64,000 bases of DNA from Bacillus sp. NEB1478 (lineage in GTDB: Bacteria > Bacillota > Bacilli > Bacillales > Fictibacillaceae): contig NZ_CP134049.1 of assembly GCF_031582965.1 (NCBI RefSeq), positions 1,488,001-1,552,000 of the forward strand. Reading direction: 5' to 3'. Below, piece by piece: positions 45,141 to 57,370 of this stretch (positions within the stretch are counted from its first letter, which is position 1; each line of letters opens with the position of its first letter). Position numbers and translations under genes: made by a program. The notes under the pieces are model-generated. The model was not told the DNA's origin. It saw only the letters and a program-made list of their open reading frames with translations, and made no database searches.

Positions 45141-47261
45141 TTGACCAACCTGGGACGCTTGCTGTCGAAATATTTTAGATTAAGTGTAGCATCTGTATCT
45201 TTTATTATTATGGGAATCATTTTATATATTATATTAGTCAGTAACGTTATTCCGAATGTTGTAGACGTACGTGTCTATGAAAGAGCTCCGAGGGATATTC
45301 AATCTCCAATTACGATTCCATTAGAAGATCAGACAGAAGCCAAAAAAAGGCTTGCTGCAGAAAGTGTAAACAATGAGTATAGCTTTAATAAAGATGTTGC
45401 TTATGAACAATCTCAGCAATTAGGTGATTTAATCGATTTAATAAAGACAATCAACGAAACGGAAAGTAAAAAGAAGAAAGAGGAACCGCAGTTAACTTAC
45501 GAACAGAAAGTTGATCAATTAAAGCAATACATAGATACTTCAGATATCTCTGAAGACACATTAACAGCAATGTTTCAGGCAACTGAAAGCGAATTAAGCA
45601 ACATGAAGCGAATCACAGTTTCGGTGGTCAATATTGTCTTAAAAGAGCCGATAAAGGTAGAAGAAGTTGAGAATGCAAGAGATAAAGCGGTTGGTTTAAT
45701 CCGCGATAATAGAAATTTATCCTATGGGTTAAGAATCGCAGCGGAAGAGATAACTCAAAGTTTTATTATTGCAAATAAAACATTGGACACGGAAAAAACA
45801 CGGCAAAAACGAAAAGAAGCAAGCGACAAGGTAGAAGAAGTGGTTATAAGAGAAGGTGAAGTTCTCGCAAAAAGCGGGGCGGTTATTACACCGGAAATCT
45901 ATCAAAGATTGAAAATCGTTGGGCTTCTTGATCAAGAAATGAAAACATACCCTTATTACGGTCTCTTCATTTTTGTTCTCATTTTGATGGCATCACTTTA
46001 CTACTTCATGAAAGAAGAAAGAGCGAAAGAGCATTTCAAAAAGTACGTAACCATATATGCTTTATTATTCACCTTGACACTTGTTGTCATGAAACTAGTA
46101 AGTTTAAGTGCTGAAGCAGGGTTATCAAGTCTAATGTACCTTGTCCCTGTTGCTGCAGGTGCGATGATGATTAAGATGCTGTTTAACGAAGAATTGGCAG
46201 TTGTTTCTACTGTTATATTTGCTCTCAGTGCTGCTTTGATTTTTAATGAACAAACAACAGGGAACTTTAATTTTATTATGAGTTTATACGTCCTTTTTAA
46301 TGGCATAGCCGGAATTGTTTTTTTAGGGAGAGCGCAGCAGCGTTCAAAAATTCTTCAAGCAGGTTTTTTTGTTTCTTTTATAGCCATCCTAACAGTAGCT
46401 AGTGTACTATTGCTTTTAAACGGGAAGTTTACATCATGGCAGATTGGGTTAGATCTTGGCTGTGCAGCTCTATCAGGATTTATTTCTGCTGTGCTTACTC
46501 TGGGTCTGCTGCCTGTTATTGAATCATCTTTTAATATTTTATCAGTCACTAAGCTTATTGAGCTTTCCAACCCCAATCACCCTATTTTGCGGAAAGTCCT
46601 AATGGAAGCTCCAGGGACGTATCACCATAGTATTATGGTTGCCAACCTTTCAGAAGCCGCGTGTGAATCAGTTGGAGCCAATGGACTATTGGCTCGGGTA
46701 GGTTCTTATTATCATGATGTAGGAAAAACAAAACGGCCACATTTCTTCATTGAAAATCAAATGAATATGGAGAATCCGCACGATAAAATTGCTCCTCAGC
46801 TTAGTAAAACAATTATTACCGCTCATCCATATGATGGGGCCGACATGCTGAAAGCGAATAAAATACCTAAAGAAATTATCGACATTGCAGAACAGCACCA
46901 TGGGACGACACTGCTTAAATATTTCTATCATAAAGCCTCACAGCTATCGGAAAAAGAAGTGTCAGAATCAGATTTTCGCTACCCTGGTCCTAAAGCTCAA
47001 ACAAAAGAGGTGGCAATCATCGGTATTTCGGATGCTGTAGAAGCTGCAGTAAGGTCTCTTTCAAAACCAACACCAGTAAAGATAGATCAAATTATTCGAA
47101 AAATTATTAATGATAGACTTGAAGATGGACAGTTTGATGAATGTGATCTTACTCTAAAGGAACTCGATACTGTTGCAAAGACTTTAAGTGAAACTCTTCA
47201 GGGAATTTTCCATTCCAGAATCGAGTATCCAGAAGAAACAAAAAAGGTGGAGAAACAATGA
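45141..47261 (+). CDS. pgpH: cyclic-di-AMP phosphodiesterase PgpH
   Basis: A 706-residue 7TMR-HD protein. A membrane helix at the N-terminus is followed by an extracellular domain (about 40–270), seven membrane helices (about 280–470) and a cytosolic HD domain. The HD domain has [25 protein letters not shown] and [13 protein letters not shown]. It hydrolyses c-di-AMP to pApA and so controls K+ uptake and cell-wall homeostasis. Start TTG after AAGGAGTGG. It overlaps ybeY by 4 bases. Confidence 0.95.
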   Translation: MTNLGRLLSKYFRLSVASVSFIIMGIILYIILVSNVIPNVVDVRVYERAPRDIQSPITIPLEDQTEAKKRLAAESVNNEYSFNKDVAYEQSQQLGDLIDLIKTINETESKKKKEEPQLTYEQKVDQLKQYIDTSDISEDTLTAMFQATESELSNMKRITVSVVNIVLKEPIKVEEVENARDKAVGLIRDNRNLSYGLRIAAEEITQSFIIANKTLDTEKTRQKRKEASDKVEEVVIREGEVLAKSGAVITPEIYQRLKIVGLLDQEMKTYPYYGLFIFVLILMASLYYFMKEERAKEHFKKYVTIYALLFTLTLVVMKLVSLSAEAGLSSLMYLVPVAAGAMMIKMLFNEELAVVSTVIFALSAALIFNEQTTGNFNFIMSLYVLFNGIAGIVFLGRAQQRSKILQAGFFVSFIAILTVASVLLLLNGKFTSWQIGLDLGCAALSGFISAVLTLGLLPVIESSFNILSVTKLIELSNPNHPILRKVLMEAPGTYHHSIMVANLSEAACESVGANGLLARVGSYYHDVGKTKRPHFFIENQMNMENPHDKIAPQLSKTIITAHPYDGADMLKANKIPKEIIDIAEQHHGTTLLKYFYHKASQLSEKEVSESDFRYPGPKAQTKEVAIIGISDAVEAAVRSLSKPTPVKIDQIIRKIINDRLEDGQFDECDLTLKELDTVAKTLSETLQGIFHSRIEYPEETKKVEKQ

Positions 47262-47728
47262 CAAAATTACATGTGGAATATTTAAATGAAATGGATGAAA
47301 ATAGTCAGGAATATGCCGAATTGATTTCGAACGTTCTTCAAAAAGCTGCAGAGATGGAAGGGACAGGCACTTCTGAAATCTCGGTAACTTTAGTTACAAA
47401 AGAAAGAATCCAAGAAATTAATAAAGAGTATAGAGATAAAGACAGTGTTACTGATGTTATCTCATTTGCAATGGAAGAAATGGGAGAAGACGAAATCGAA
47501 ATTATTGGTGGAGAAGAGACTCGCTTCTTAGGAGATATCATCATTTGTGTTGAAGTTGCTGAAGAACAAGCATCTGATTTTGGGCATTCCATGGATAGAG
47601 AAATGGGATTCCTTGCTGTACATGGTTTGCTTCATTTACTTGGTTATGACCATATGAATGATGAAGATGAAAAAAGAATGTTTAGCCGCCAAGAAGAGAT
47701 ATTGGAGCAATATGGACTGAGAAGATGA
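47258..47728 (+). CDS. ybeY: endoribonuclease YbeY
   Basis: A 156-residue zinc-dependent RNase. The metal-binding motif [11 protein letters not shown] (HxxxHxxxxxH) lies near residue 122. It takes part in 16S rRNA 3'-end maturation and 70S quality control. Its start overlaps the pgpH stop and its end overlaps dgkA (ATGA), so all three are coupled. Confidence 0.95.
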   Translation: MTKLHVEYLNEMDENSQEYAELISNVLQKAAEMEGTGTSEISVTLVTKERIQEINKEYRDKDSVTDVISFAMEEMGEDEIEIIGGEETRFLGDIIICVEVAEEQASDFGHSMDREMGFLAVHGLLHLLGYDHMNDEDEKRMFSRQEEILEQYGLRR

Positions 47729-48093
47729 TTGAGTGGAAAAAGTTAATTTCGAGCTTTAAATACGCATTTGAAGGAATAGTAGCTGTATTTAAGAACGAAC
47801 AAAATTTTAAAATTCACACCATTATAAGTGTAGTCGTTATTTTAACAGCGATTGCACTTGATTTTTCTAATCTTAGAATGATTATTCTGTTGATCATTAT
47901 AGGCATGGTACTAGCCCTGGAATTAGTCAATACTGCTGTTGAAAAGACGGTAGATCTAGTCACTCAAAATGTTCATCCTTTGGCAAAGCAGGCGAAAGAT
48001 GCTGCTGCAGGGGCGGTTTTGGTTTTTTCTATTTTTGCTGTTATAATCGGTATACTGTTATTTATAGAACCTATATTTAGCATCCTGCGTTAA
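47725..48093 (+). CDS. dgkA: undecaprenol kinase (diacylglycerol kinase family)
   Basis: A 122-residue membrane protein with three helices and the catalytic signature [16 protein letters not shown]. In Gram-positive bacteria this family phosphorylates undecaprenol rather than diacylglycerol, recycling the lipid carrier of the cell wall. Same size as B. subtilis DgkA. Confidence 0.94.
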   Translation: MIEWKKLISSFKYAFEGIVAVFKNEQNFKIHTIISVVVILTAIALDFSNLRMIILLIIIGMVLALELVNTAVEKTVDLVTQNVHPLAKQAKDAAAGAVLVFSIFAVIIGILLFIEPIFSILR

Positions 48094-48110
48094 TACGCAT
48101 AGAAAGTTGA

Positions 48111-49425
<1,315 letters not shown>

Positions 49426-49523
49426 TAAAAAACTGTTAATATTTCCTTGACATGAAATTTAACTCCCAAGGTCAACCTAGTTATATCAGGAGAAAAAACA
49501 AATAGAAAGGTGTGTCAATAATT

Positions 49524-49667
49524 ATGAAAGAGTTTACATGGAAAGTTTTCTGTGAAACAGGCAATATTGATACCTATTTGTTATACAAAGAGCTAGACCA
49601 TGAAATAACAGCAAGATCTGCAGTTATTCTTTCTGAAGAGCCTCTTGAGGATCCTCCTTTTCATTAA
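49524..49667 (+). CDS. yqzL: small protein YqzL
   Basis: A 47-residue protein, MKEFTWKVFCETGNIDTYLL at the start, which matches the YqzL family (FTWKVFxxTGxxDTYLL). It lies between era and recO, as in B. subtilis. An AAAGGTGTG ribosome binding site precedes the ATG. Function unknown. Confidence 0.92.
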   Translation: MKEFTWKVFCETGNIDTYLLYKELDHEITARSAVILSEEPLEDPPFH

Positions 49668-49707
49668 ATAACGGGTTGCCATCTTACTTTCAGGATGGTG
49701 AAATACT

Positions 49708-50457
49708 ATGCTTTATAAAGTAGAAGGAATAGTCATAAAAACCATTCCGTATGGTGAATCAAATACGATTATTACACTGTACACAAAAGAATTGGGAAAA
49801 ATAGGCGTAATGGCAAGAGGGGCGAAAAAACCAAAAAGCCGCTTCACTTCCATTACGCAATTATTTACATATGGTATATTTGTTTTTCAAAGAACGAATA
49901 AAGGTTTAGGTACACTGCAGCAAGGAGAAGCTCTCTCGTCTTTTAGAAGGATACGTGAAGACCTCGTAAAAACAGCATATGCTGCCTATTTATCTGAACT
50001 GCTTGACCGGTTAACAACAGAAAATGACTTGAAACCAGATCTATTTGGCTGGATAAAGCAAGCCTTGGAATATATTGACCATGGTATTGATCCAGAGGTC
50101 ATAACCTTTTTATTTGAAATCAAAATGATGAAAACAGCTGGAATCGTTCCGGAACTTAGCAAGTGCGTATCTTGCGGTAAAATGGAAGGTAACTTTTCGT
50201 TCTCGATAAGAGAAGGAGGTTTTCTTTGTGAAAGATGCGCATACAAGGATCCATACAGGATGAATATTTCTTCAAGCGCTGTCCGTTTGCTGCACATGTT
50301 TTATGATTTTGATCTGGCAAGACTCGGAAATGTTACTTTAAAAAAAGAAACAAAACGTGAATTGAGGACTTTGTTTGATGCCTATATGGATGAATATTCA
50401 GGTGTCTTTCTAAAATCTAAGAAATTTTTAAAACAACTTGATCAATTATCCGATTAA
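49708..50457 (+). CDS. recO: DNA repair protein RecO
   Basis: A 249-residue protein with an N-terminal OB fold (KVEGIVIKTIPYGESNTIITLYTKELGK), a helical middle and a C-terminal zinc finger with cysteines in CVSCGKMEG and CERCAYK. It anneals ssDNA and loads RecA with RecR. A CCATC/GATGG hairpin includes part of its ribosome binding region. In B. subtilis glyQ and glyS follow; here they do not. Confidence 0.95.
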   Translation: MLYKVEGIVIKTIPYGESNTIITLYTKELGKIGVMARGAKKPKSRFTSITQLFTYGIFVFQRTNKGLGTLQQGEALSSFRRIREDLVKTAYAAYLSELLDRLTTENDLKPDLFGWIKQALEYIDHGIDPEVITFLFEIKMMKTAGIVPELSKCVSCGKMEGNFSFSIREGGFLCERCAYKDPYRMNISSSAVRLLHMFYDFDLARLGNVTLKKETKRELRTLFDAYMDEYSGVFLKSKKFLKQLDQLSD

Positions 50458-50487
50458 ACTGTAAAGTTATCTTTACAGTTTTTTTAG
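50457..50487 (+). terminator. terminator after recO
   Basis: AACTGTAAAG pairs with CTTTACAGTT, with seven T residues. Confidence 0.85.
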
Positions 50488-50555
50488 TGCTATTTAAGTA
50501 TCAAATAAGTTATAATAATAAAAATAAGTATGACACATTGGATGCGGCAAGGGTG

Positions 50556-51200
50556 GTGTACAAGATCGAACTTAATAAGAGACAACAAAAGATAGTTGAA
50601 ATCGTTAAAGATCATGGCCCGATTACCGGGGAACATATCGCAGACCAGCTTGATTTGACCAGAGCTACTTTACGACCAGATTTAGCAATTTTGACAATGG
50701 CTGGTTATCTAGATGCAAGGCCAAGAGTAGGCTATTTTTACACAGGAAAGACAGGCTCACAGCTGCTAACAGAAAAGATTAAAAAAATTAAAGTAGCTGA
50801 ATTTACATCAATGCCTGTGCTTGTTCAAGAATCATCTACTGTGTACGAAGCCATATGTACGATGTTTTTAGAAGATGTAGGTGCTCTGTATATTATCAAT
50901 AAAAACGGACATCTTGTTGGTGTTGTTTCTCGAAAAGATTTATTGCGTGCAAGTATGGGGAAACAGGAAATTAACAACATACCAATTAATATTATAATGA
51001 CAAGAATGCCAAACATCACGTATTGTTATAAAGACGACTTTCTACTGGATATTGCTCACATATTAATTGATAAGCAGATTGATGGACTGCCAGTGGTGAA
51101 ACATTCACAAACAGGCAGCGGACTTGAAGTTGTAGGAAGAATCACTAAGACGAATATTACAAAAGCTCTAGTTGAGCTTGCTCATGATGAAATACTTTAA
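50556..51200 (+). CDS. ccpN: gluconeogenic gene repressor CcpN
   Basis: About 214 residues. A helix-turn-helix ([22 protein letters not shown]...[16 protein letters not shown]) is followed by two CBS domains. B. subtilis CcpN represses gapB and pckA in the presence of glucose, sensing ATP/ADP. The start is uncertain: the frame stays open to 50487, but similarity begins at IELNKRQ (50565). GTG 50556 or 50553 are possible, though the only ribosome-binding-like stretch (AAGGGTGGTG) overlaps them. It is followed 17 bases later by pdrP. Confidence 0.9.
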   Translation: MYKIELNKRQQKIVEIVKDHGPITGEHIADQLDLTRATLRPDLAILTMAGYLDARPRVGYFYTGKTGSQLLTEKIKKIKVAEFTSMPVLVQESSTVYEAICTMFLEDVGALYIINKNGHLVGVVSRKDLLRASMGKQEINNIPINIIMTRMPNITYCYKDDFLLDIAHILIDKQIDGLPVVKHSQTGSGLEVVGRITKTNITKALVELAHDEIL

Positions 51201-51217
51201 TAAATGGGGAGGCCGAA

Positions 51218-52033
51218 ATGACAGGACGTCCAATCGTATATATCATATCAGATTCAGTTGGAGAAACGGCTGAATTAGTTGTTAAAGCAGCGGCAAGTCA
51301 GTTTAATTCAAACGGTATTGAAATTAAGAGGGTTCCCTACGTTGAAGATAAAGAAACAATCGATGAAGTAATCTCTTTGGCAAAAGATCATAATGGGATA
51401 ATTGCATACACACTTGTTATTCCAGAAGTGAGCAAATACGTGGCTCAGCAAGCTGCCCGTTACGGAATTCCAACGGTCGATATAATGGGACCAATGATGA
51501 ATCAGCTGCAATCATGGCTAAATCAAGTACCTCGATATGAGCCTGGTGTTGTTCATAAGCTGGATGATGAATATTTTAGAAAAGTAGAGGCTATTGAATT
51601 TGCAGTAAAATATGATGATGGCAGAGATCCTCGTGGCATTTTAAAGGCAGATGTTGTTCTTATTGGAGTTTCAAGAACGTCCAAAACGCCGCTTTCTCAA
51701 TATTTAGCACATAAACGTCTAAAAGTAGCTAATGTACCGATCGTTCCCGAGGTTGAGCCGCCAGAAGAATTGTTTAAAGTCTCACCAAAGAAATGTTTCG
51801 GCTTAAGAATCAGTCCGGAAAAATTGAACGATATAAGGCGAGAACGGTTAAAAGCACTTGGTTTAGACTCTGAAGCCAATTACGCCAACATGGAAAGAAT
51901 TAAGCAGGAATTGGTTTATTTTAATAAAATAGTAGATCGAATCGGCTGCAGAGTAGTTGAAGTATCTAATAAAGCCGTTGAGGAATCAGCAAACGTAATC
52001 TATAATCTTTTTCAAGGTAAATCTTATAAATAG
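51218..52033 (+). CDS. pdrP: pyruvate, phosphate dikinase regulatory protein
   Basis: A 271-residue protein of the PPSR family (B. subtilis YqfL). It is a bifunctional ADP-dependent kinase and phosphorylase acting on pyruvate, phosphate dikinase or PEP synthase. The P-loop-like [15 protein letters not shown] lies near residue 150. The N-terminal [18 protein letters not shown] is typical. Its pairing with ccpN suits control of gluconeogenesis. GGGGAGG precedes the ATG. Confidence 0.94.
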   Translation: MTGRPIVYIISDSVGETAELVVKAAASQFNSNGIEIKRVPYVEDKETIDEVISLAKDHNGIIAYTLVIPEVSKYVAQQAARYGIPTVDIMGPMMNQLQSWLNQVPRYEPGVVHKLDDEYFRKVEAIEFAVKYDDGRDPRGILKADVVLIGVSRTSKTPLSQYLAHKRLKVANVPIVPEVEPPEELFKVSPKKCFGLRISPEKLNDIRRERLKALGLDSEANYANMERIKQELVYFNKIVDRIGCRVVEVSNKAVEESANVIYNLFQGKSYK

Positions 52034-52057
52034 GGCGCAGTAATCTGCGCTTTTTTG
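52034..52057 (+). terminator. terminator after pdrP
   Basis: GCGCAG-TAAT-CTGCGC followed by six T residues. Confidence 0.85.
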
Positions 52058-52065
52058 TTTGTTCA

Positions 52066-52227
52066 TTGATAAGCGGTGAATTTCTTTGTCAGTAACGAGC
52101 AAAACTTGCACGAAAACTGCGAGTTGCACCGATAATCGCAGTTGCATCACTTTCTCAGTGCTCATATAGGATTAACTACAATCCGCGCCTCGAAAATTTC
52201 ACTTCCTCGACCTTCTTGCTTCTAAAT
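52066..52227. repeat. diverged copy of the 24.4-kb intergenic repeat
   Basis: It begins GATAAGCGGTGAAT at 52068 and ends ATTTCACTTCCTCGACCTTC / TTGCTTCTAAAT near 52227, the same ends as the 123-bp units at 24.4 kb. The middle differs and contains ACTGCGA/TCGCAGT pairing around GTTGCACCGATAA. The rest of the 52034–52433 gap shows only AT-rich sequence. Confidence 0.75.
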
Positions 52228-52433
52228 GAAGAAACTAATTAATGTTAAGCGGGAAATCACATCGTATTCAGCAAATAATTATAATCTTTTTACTGGTAAT
52301 ATCATAAGGTTTTTATTATAATTATAAATTGTGATTAAAATTAATAAGTTTGACCAAAATAGTGATACATTTACTATGCTATTTTTCGACAAATACAATG
52401 AAATGCAGGAGAATGACAGGAAAAGTAGAACAT

Positions 52434-52901
52434 ATGATTATGAAAAAATTTAATGTTTACATTGATGCAGATGCTTGCCCCGTGTTAATAAAAGATGTGA
52501 TTCATAATTGTTCAAAAGAATTCCATTTTGAACCCATCTTTGTTACTTCTTTTGCTCATGCGAGTCATTCTGATCAACCAGGCAAATGGATACTGGTTGA
52601 TGCAAGACCAGAAGAAGTGGATATGTACATACATAATCATTCAAAGAAAAATGATATTGTGGTTACACAAGATCATGCTTTGGCAAGTTTACTTTTGCCA
52701 AAAGGGGTTTATGTTGTTACTCCTAGAGGGAAACACTTTCAAGAGGATGAAATGGAGCGAGTGCTTCATGAACGTTATCTTTCAGCTAAAGCGAGACGTT
52801 CAGGTGTCCATTCGAAAGGTCCTGCAAAATTCACGAAGGAGGATGCGGAAAGATTCTCTACAGTTTTTTGCGAAATCCTGTCGAATGTTGAAGGAAAATA
52901 A
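52434..52901 (+). CDS. yqxD: UPF0178 family protein YqxD
   Basis: About 155 residues, with the family start FNVYIDADACPV, then DHALASLLLPKGVYVVTPRG and a C-terminal GPAKFTKEDAERF. It has a PIN-like or NYN-like nuclease-type fold by family, but no activity is established. It lies just upstream of dnaG as in B. subtilis. ATG 52434 follows AGGAAAAG; ATG 52413 lies directly on an AGGAG and is less likely. Confidence 0.88.
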   Translation: MIMKKFNVYIDADACPVLIKDVIHNCSKEFHFEPIFVTSFAHASHSDQPGKWILVDARPEEVDMYIHNHSKKNDIVVTQDHALASLLLPKGVYVVTPRGKHFQEDEMERVLHERYLSAKARRSGVHSKGPAKFTKEDAERFSTVFCEILSNVEGK

Positions 52902-52961
52902 CATTCTGACACGAATATATATCTAGTATCAATATGAAACAATAGATTTTGTGGTGGTAAA

Positions 52962-54770
52962 ATGGAACGGATTCCAGAAGATTTAATAGAAAAGATCAGG
53001 TCTGCCAATGATATTGTGGACGTGATAAGTGATTATGTTCCTCTTAAGAAACAAGGCAGAAATTATTTTGGATTATGTCCATTTCATGGGGAGAAATCAC
53101 CATCATTTTCTGTCTCACCCGACAAACAGATCTATCACTGTTTCGGTTGCGGAGCTGGAGGAAATGTTTATTCTTTTTTAATGAACATTGAAGGATATTC
53201 CTTTATTGAGGCTATATCTCATTTAGGAAAGAAAAGCGCTATTGAACTGCCTCAAATCAATCAGCAAAATTACTCCGTTAAAGGTACTGATGAAAAAAGA
53301 ACAATGGCCGAGATTCATGAATTATTGGCTAAATTGTACCATCATTGTTTACTCCACACCAAACAGGGAAGACCAGCATTAGATTATCTTGAAAAACGAG
53401 GATTCACACGAGAATCCATTGAACGATTTCAGATAGGATTTGCACCCGATTCCTGGGAAACAGCATCACGCTTTATCGAAAAACGAGAGTTAGATATTTC
53501 ATCTGCTGAAAAAGCAGGTCTGATTGGTAAACGTCAATCAGACGGAAAACCATATGATCGATTTCGAAATAGGATCATGTTTCCAATCTGGGATCGTACG
53601 GGGACTGTAGTTGCTTTTGGTGGCAGGGTTTTAGATGCCAATGATGAACCAAAGTATTTGAACAGTCCAGAATCAAAGATTTTCCATAAAGGTAAGACAC
53701 TTTATGGATTGAATCTTTCACGGTCCGAAATGAGGCAGAAGCAGCATGCTGTTATATTCGAAGGCTATGTTGACACTATTTCTGCATTCAGAGCTGGCGT
53801 AACGAATGGAGTAGCAACTTTAGGTACATCTTTAACAGAAGATCACGCTGCCATTTTGAGGAGAAATGTTCAATCTGTCACAATCTGCTACGATTCTGAC
53901 AGAGCAGGTGTAGAAGCAGCTTTTCGAGCATCTGAAATATTGGTAAAGCAAGGCTGCACGGTGAAAATATCTCAAATGCCAGATGGGATGGATCCTGATG
54001 ACTATATCAATAAGTATGGGGACGAATCGTTTCTAAAAGATATAATAGGGGCTAGTCTAACAGTAATGGCGTTTAAAATACAATATTATAGACGTGGTAA
54101 AAATCTTCGAGATGAAGGAGAACGAATGATCTACATCGAAGAGATTATCAATGAGATTGCCCGTCTTCCAAAAGCAGTTGAAAGAGATCACTATCTCCGG
54201 CAAATTGCTTCAGAATTTAATTTGTCGTTAGATGCATTAAAGCAGCAGCAAACACAGACTTTCAAGCAACAGCAAAGGTCAAAGGATAACAGCCCAAAAA
54301 AGCGGGATAATAATTTTAGAATACAAACACTTTTGCAGAAGTCTTTATTGCCGAGAAATTTGAATGCAGAACGAATTGTTCTTGCACACATGCTTAAAAG
54401 TGAAGAATCAGCATTTCTAATTCAAGAAAAGCTGGGAAATGGCTTTAATGTGGAAGAACATAATGCAATCGCTGCATATTTGTACGCCTTTTATGAAGAA
54501 GGAAATAAACCCAATGTAGGGTTAGTCATGCAGCGGATTGATGACGACAAATTAAGAAAACTTGCATCAGAATTAGCAATGCTCACGATCAGTGATGAAC
54601 TTAATGAACACGAGCTTGCTGATTATATTCGAATTATTTCAAGCTATCCTTTATTGCGTGAAATACAAGAAAAAGAGAGACAGCAGCAAAGCGCAATGCA
54701 AAGGAACGAAATAAAACTGGCAGCCCAAATTGCCCAAGAAATTATGAGAATGAAACGATCTCTTAAATAA
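52962..54770 (+). CDS. dnaG: DNA primase
   Basis: A 602-residue primase. The CHC2 zinc finger is CPFHGEKSPSF...YHCFGCG. The catalytic TOPRIM domain includes VIFEGYVDTIS and CYDSDRAGVEAA. A C-terminal helicase-binding domain follows a Gln-rich linker (near 425–440). It makes RNA primers for replication. It is followed 12 bases later by the sigA leader, forming the dnaG–sigA macromolecular synthesis operon. Confidence 0.97.
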   Translation: MERIPEDLIEKIRSANDIVDVISDYVPLKKQGRNYFGLCPFHGEKSPSFSVSPDKQIYHCFGCGAGGNVYSFLMNIEGYSFIEAISHLGKKSAIELPQINQQNYSVKGTDEKRTMAEIHELLAKLYHHCLLHTKQGRPALDYLEKRGFTRESIERFQIGFAPDSWETASRFIEKRELDISSAEKAGLIGKRQSDGKPYDRFRNRIMFPIWDRTGTVVAFGGRVLDANDEPKYLNSPESKIFHKGKTLYGLNLSRSEMRQKQHAVIFEGYVDTISAFRAGVTNGVATLGTSLTEDHAAILRRNVQSVTICYDSDRAGVEAAFRASEILVKQGCTVKISQMPDGMDPDDYINKYGDESFLKDIIGASLTVMAFKIQYYRRGKNLRDEGERMIYIEEIINEIARLPKAVERDHYLRQIASEFNLSLDALKQQQTQTFKQQQRSKDNSPKKRDNNFRIQTLLQKSLLPRNLNAERIVLAHMLKSEESAFLIQEKLGNGFNVEEHNAIAAYLYAFYEEGNKPNVGLVMQRIDDDKLRKLASELAMLTISDELNEHELADYIRIISSYPLLREIQEKERQQQSAMQRNEIKLAAQIAQEIMRMKRSLK

Positions 54771-54812
54771 TCGGGATATAGGATGGTTGAAGTTTTGGAA
54801 GGAGGGGATCGA

Positions 54813-55943
54813 ATGGCTGAAAAACCAAACCGTCAAGGGACGGAAGGCGAATTGACCATCGATCAAGTAAAAGAGCAGTTAGTTGAAGCAGGTAAAAAGC
54901 GAGGTCAGCTAACATATACAGAAATTACAGGGAAACTAGCACCATTTGAACAAGATTCTGATCAAATGGATGAATTCTATCATTATCTTGAAGAACAAGG
55001 TATAGAAGTAGCTGAAGCTTCAGATGAAAGTGATGATGATGAAGATCCAAAGTTCGAAATGGAGAAAGACGAGGAAGAATTCGATCTTAATGATTTAAGT
55101 GTTCCTCCTGGAGTGAAAATAAATGACCCTGTACGTATGTATTTGAAAGAAATTGGCCGTGTTGACCTTCTTTCTGCCGATGAGGAAATCGAATTGGCGA
55201 AAAGAATTGAAGACGGGGACGAAGAAGCAAAACGCCGGCTTGCAGAAGCAAACTTGCGACTCGTTGTAAGTATTGCAAAACGATATGTAGGTCGCGGTAT
55301 GCTGTTTCTCGATCTCATTCAAGAAGGTAACATGGGATTAATTAAAGCTGTTGAAAAGTTTGACTATGATAAAGGTTTTAAATTTAGTACGTATGCTACT
55401 TGGTGGATTCGTCAAGCGATTACCCGTGCAATTGCTGACCAAGCTCGTACGATTCGTATTCCTGTCCATATGGTTGAAACGATCAACAAATTAATCCGCG
55501 TACAGCGTCAGCTTCTTCAAGATTTGGGCCGTGAACCTTCACCTGAGGAAATCGGGGCAGAAATGGAATTAACTCCTGAAAAGGTTCGTGAAATATTAAA
55601 AATTGCTCAAGAGCCTGTATCACTGGAAACGCCTATTGGTGAAGAAGATGATTCCCATCTTGGTGACTTTATTGAAGATCAGGATGCACTTGCTCCTTCT
55701 GAAGCAGCGGCGTATGAGCTATTAAAAGAACAACTTGAAGATGTACTGGACACACTGACTGATCGTGAAGAAAACGTCCTACGATTACGTTTTGGACTTG
55801 ATGATGGCCGAACTCGTACCCTAGAAGAAGTAGGAAAAGTTTTTGGTGTAACTCGAGAGCGTATCCGTCAGATTGAAGCAAAGGCACTTCGCAAACTGCG
55901 CCATCCTAGCAGAAGCAAAAGACTTAAGGATTTTCTAGAATAA
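54813..55943 (+). CDS. sigA: major sigma factor SigA (RpoD)
   Basis: About 376 residues. Region 1.1 is acidic. Region 1.2 [16 protein letters not shown] is intact, as is region 2 with [20 protein letters not shown]. Region 3 follows, then region 4 with [28 protein letters not shown]. It is the housekeeping sigma subunit. ATG 54813 follows GGAGGGGATC; an in-frame ATG at 54783 would add ten residues without a ribosome site. Confidence 0.97.
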   Translation: MAEKPNRQGTEGELTIDQVKEQLVEAGKKRGQLTYTEITGKLAPFEQDSDQMDEFYHYLEEQGIEVAEASDESDDDEDPKFEMEKDEEEFDLNDLSVPPGVKINDPVRMYLKEIGRVDLLSADEEIELAKRIEDGDEEAKRRLAEANLRLVVSIAKRYVGRGMLFLDLIQEGNMGLIKAVEKFDYDKGFKFSTYATWWIRQAITRAIADQARTIRIPVHMVETINKLIRVQRQLLQDLGREPSPEEIGAEMELTPEKVREILKIAQEPVSLETPIGEEDDSHLGDFIEDQDALAPSEAAAYELLKEQLEDVLDTLTDREENVLRLRFGLDDGRTRTLEEVGKVFGVTRERIRQIEAKALRKLRHPSRSKRLKDFLE

Positions 55944-55945
55944 AG

Positions 55946-55976
55946 AGCTTGCCTATATGGCAGGCTTTTTTATTTT
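55946..55976 (+). terminator. terminator after sigA
   Basis: GCTTGCC pairs with GGCAGGC around TATAT (one mismatch), followed by TTTTTTATTTTT. Confidence 0.8.
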
Positions 55977-56116
55977 TCTCTGCCGTTTCATTTATTTTAC
56001 TTTTTATTCCACCTCATTGCAAATCACCAAAATCAGATTTCCATCCTAAATACCTCTCAATAGATAGAATTTCGCTAAGGAGACTGTTTAAATTAAATTT
56101 TAAAATCGTTTAAATC

Positions 56117-56146
56117 TTGTAAAAATTCAGCATTTATATCTATAAT
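56117..56146 (+). promoter_or_regulatory. sigma-A promoter of the acyl-CoA dehydrogenase operon
   Basis: TTGTAA and a perfect TATAAT (56141–56146), with 18 bases between. Confidence 0.7.
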
Positions 56147-56151
56147 TAAAT

Positions 56152-56165
56152 TGTAAGCGCATACA
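56152..56165. promoter_or_regulatory. cre (CcpA) site over the transcription start
   Basis: TGTAAGCGCATACA matches the cre consensus with one mismatch. It begins 6 bases after the -10, so bound CcpA would block initiation. Confidence 0.75.
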
Positions 56166-56201
56166 GGATGGGCGTAAATAATTAAAGGGTGGGAAACAAC
56201 A

Positions 56202-57341
56202 ATGAATTTTACTTTAACAGAAGAGCAGCTAATGATTCAAAAAATGATGAGAGAATTTGCCGATGAAGTTGTTGCTCCAGGAGCAGAAGCAAGAGATAAG
56301 AATAAAGAATTTCCTTTAGAAATTTTTCAAAAACTTTCTAAATTAGGCATGATGGGATTACCGTTTCCAGAAGAATATGGAGGCGGGGGTGCAGACACGA
56401 TCAGTTTTGCTATTGCTGTTGAAGAGTTAAGCAGGGCTTGCGGTTCAACAGGTATTACATATTCAGCTCACGTTTCTTTAGGCGGTGCACCTTTAAATTT
56501 ATTTGGTACACATGAACAAAAAGAGAAATATCTTACTCCTATCTGTTCTGGGGAATCCTTTGGTGCATTCGGATTGACTGAGCCAAATGCCGGTTCAGAC
56601 GCTGGAGGAACAGAAACGACAGCTGTACTGAATAATGGTGAGTGGTCAATTAACGGGAGTAAGTGCTATATCACGAATGCAAGTTATGCAAAGCATTTAG
56701 CTTTGACTGCGGTTACCAATAGAAATGGAGATAATAAGGAAATTTCCGCTATTATTGTTCCAACAGATGCTGCAGGATTTCGTGTAATTGATAATTATGA
56801 AAAAATGGGGCTGCATTCTTCAAATACAACTGAATTATTTATGGAAGATGTAAGAGTACCTGAAGAAAATTTATTAGGCAAGCGCGGAGACGGGTTTAAA
56901 CAGTTCTTAGTCACATTAGACGGAGGAAGAATAGGTATTGGTGCCATGGCAGTTGGAATCGCACAGGCAGCTTATGATAAAGCCTTATCTTACGCAAAAG
57001 AACGTAAACAGTTTGGAAGATCTATTTCAAAATTCCAAGCGATTCAATTTAAACTTGCTGATATGGCCATGAAAATAGAACTTGCAAGAATGATGGTATA
57101 TAAAGCAGCTTGGTTAAAAGACCAAGGAAAGAAGTTTTCAAAAGAAGCTTCCATGGCCAAATTGTATGCATCCGAAGCATGTATGCAAATTTGTTCAGAA
57201 TCTGTACAAATACATGGCGGTAATGGATATATGAGAGATTACCATGTTGAGCGTTATTTTAGAGATGCCAAGCTGCTTGAAATTGGAGAAGGAACATCTG
57301 AAATTCAGAGAATCGTCATTGCAAGAGAGATTGGCTGCTAA
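56202..57341 (+). CDS. acyl-CoA dehydrogenase
   Basis: A 379-residue FAD enzyme of the acyl-CoA dehydrogenase family. [20 protein letters not shown] flavin loop is present (as [16 protein letters not shown]). [16 protein letters not shown] and [13 protein letters not shown] close the active site, with a glutamate in the EGTSE position typical of short-chain enzymes (butyryl-CoA). It oxidises an acyl-CoA to an enoyl-CoA. The chain length is inferred; a branched-chain substrate (YngJ-like) is possible. It has a cre site, so it is probably glucose-repressed. Confidence 0.93.
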   Translation: MNFTLTEEQLMIQKMMREFADEVVAPGAEARDKNKEFPLEIFQKLSKLGMMGLPFPEEYGGGGADTISFAIAVEELSRACGSTGITYSAHVSLGGAPLNLFGTHEQKEKYLTPICSGESFGAFGLTEPNAGSDAGGTETTAVLNNGEWSINGSKCYITNASYAKHLALTAVTNRNGDNKEISAIIVPTDAAGFRVIDNYEKMGLHSSNTTELFMEDVRVPEENLLGKRGDGFKQFLVTLDGGRIGIGAMAVGIAQAAYDKALSYAKERKQFGRSISKFQAIQFKLADMAMKIELARMMVYKAAWLKDQGKKFSKEASMAKLYASEACMQICSESVQIHGGNGYMRDYHVERYFRDAKLLEIGEGTSEIQRIVIAREIGC

Positions 57342-57370
57342 TATCCTAAAACAGATGATGGGGGTAACTA

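Noticed and set aside
50457..50556. T-box or other riboswitch upstream of ccpN
   Set aside because: The gap is too short and contains only the recO terminator; no T-box motif is seen.
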